DNA of 5,847 bases from Nitrospinota bacterium. Lineage in GTDB: Bacteria; UBA8248. Shown piece after piece: positions 5,756-5,847 of the stretch; within the stretch, counting starts at the first letter, position 1; each line of letters opens with the position of its first letter. The stretch is from positions 1 to 5,847 of the forward strand of contig WTGD01000134.1 of NCBI GenBank assembly GCA_011523725.1, read 5' to 3'. The notes beneath the pieces were generated by a model. That model saw nothing but the letters and a program-made list of their open reading frames with translations. It did no database searches and had not been told where the DNA came from. Made by a program: the position numbers and the translations under genes.

Positions 5756-5830
5756 CGCAAGCTGATGTGCGAGGTTTTGCCGCGCCGCCTCATTTGCCAG
5801 GCGCTGGATATTTGCCAGGACAACGACTAG
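5756..5830 (+). pseudogene. In-frame C-terminal remainder of the FAD subunit beyond the TAA
   Basis: After the TAA at 5753-5755 the same frame stays open for 24 codons to a TAG at 5828-5830, reading RKLMCEVLPRRLICQALDI and a short Asp-rich tail. It resembles the family C-terminus, in which ASAEYR is followed by a helix ending in a V-L-x-R-R-A-L type motif. Joined to the upstream part with one residue in place of the stop, the protein would be 288 residues, the usual family length. It is not expected to be translated on its own. Confidence 0.55.
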
Positions 5831-5847
5831 AAGACTTCAGCGTCTCT

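Overview
The window is a high-GC (roughly 60% by eye) bacterial chromosomal segment with no mobile elements, CRISPR arrays or RNA genes that I can see. Two features point to a Gram-negative, selenocysteine-decoding bacterium, of the kind common among deltaproteobacterial-grade and marine or sediment lineages: an in-frame TGA in a DsbA-family gene, and a molybdenum-hydroxylase FAD subunit. The sequence alone does not fix the phylum.

Five genes on the minus strand look like one operon, read from about 4700 down past position 1. In transcription order they are: mtaB, a radical-SAM tRNA methylthiotransferase (4666 to 3254); a SAM hydrolase of the DUF62 / SAM hydroxide adenosyltransferase family (3257 to 2370), joined to mtaB by an ATGA overlap; a DsbA/FrnE-like thiol oxidoreductase (2312 to 1656) whose first active-site position is a TGA codon; a P1/S58 (DmpA/NylC-like) self-processing N-terminal-nucleophile hydrolase (1614 to 619) with an apparent CTG start; and an Fsr-like MFS transporter (622 to beyond the left edge), joined to the hydrolase by a second ATGA overlap.

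A gap of about 297 bp (4667-4963) separates this operon from a divergent plus-strand gene for the FAD-binding medium subunit of a xanthine dehydrogenase / CO dehydrogenase-type molybdenum hydroxylase (4964-5755). Its reading frame meets a TAA exactly where the family has a conserved Tyr, then stays open to 5830 with family-like C-terminal sequence. The gene is therefore either recently truncated or carries a sequence error.

The strongest discovery candidate is the selenoprotein. Read through TGA, the DsbA-like protein has a U-P-W-C redox motif at its normal place after the first beta strand, and a SECIS-like hairpin lies just downstream of the TGA. A standard gene call would begin at an internal GTG and lose the whole active site. 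Functional links across the operon (SAM turnover, tRNA thiomethylation, thiol redox chemistry, amide hydrolysis, export) are inference from gene order only.
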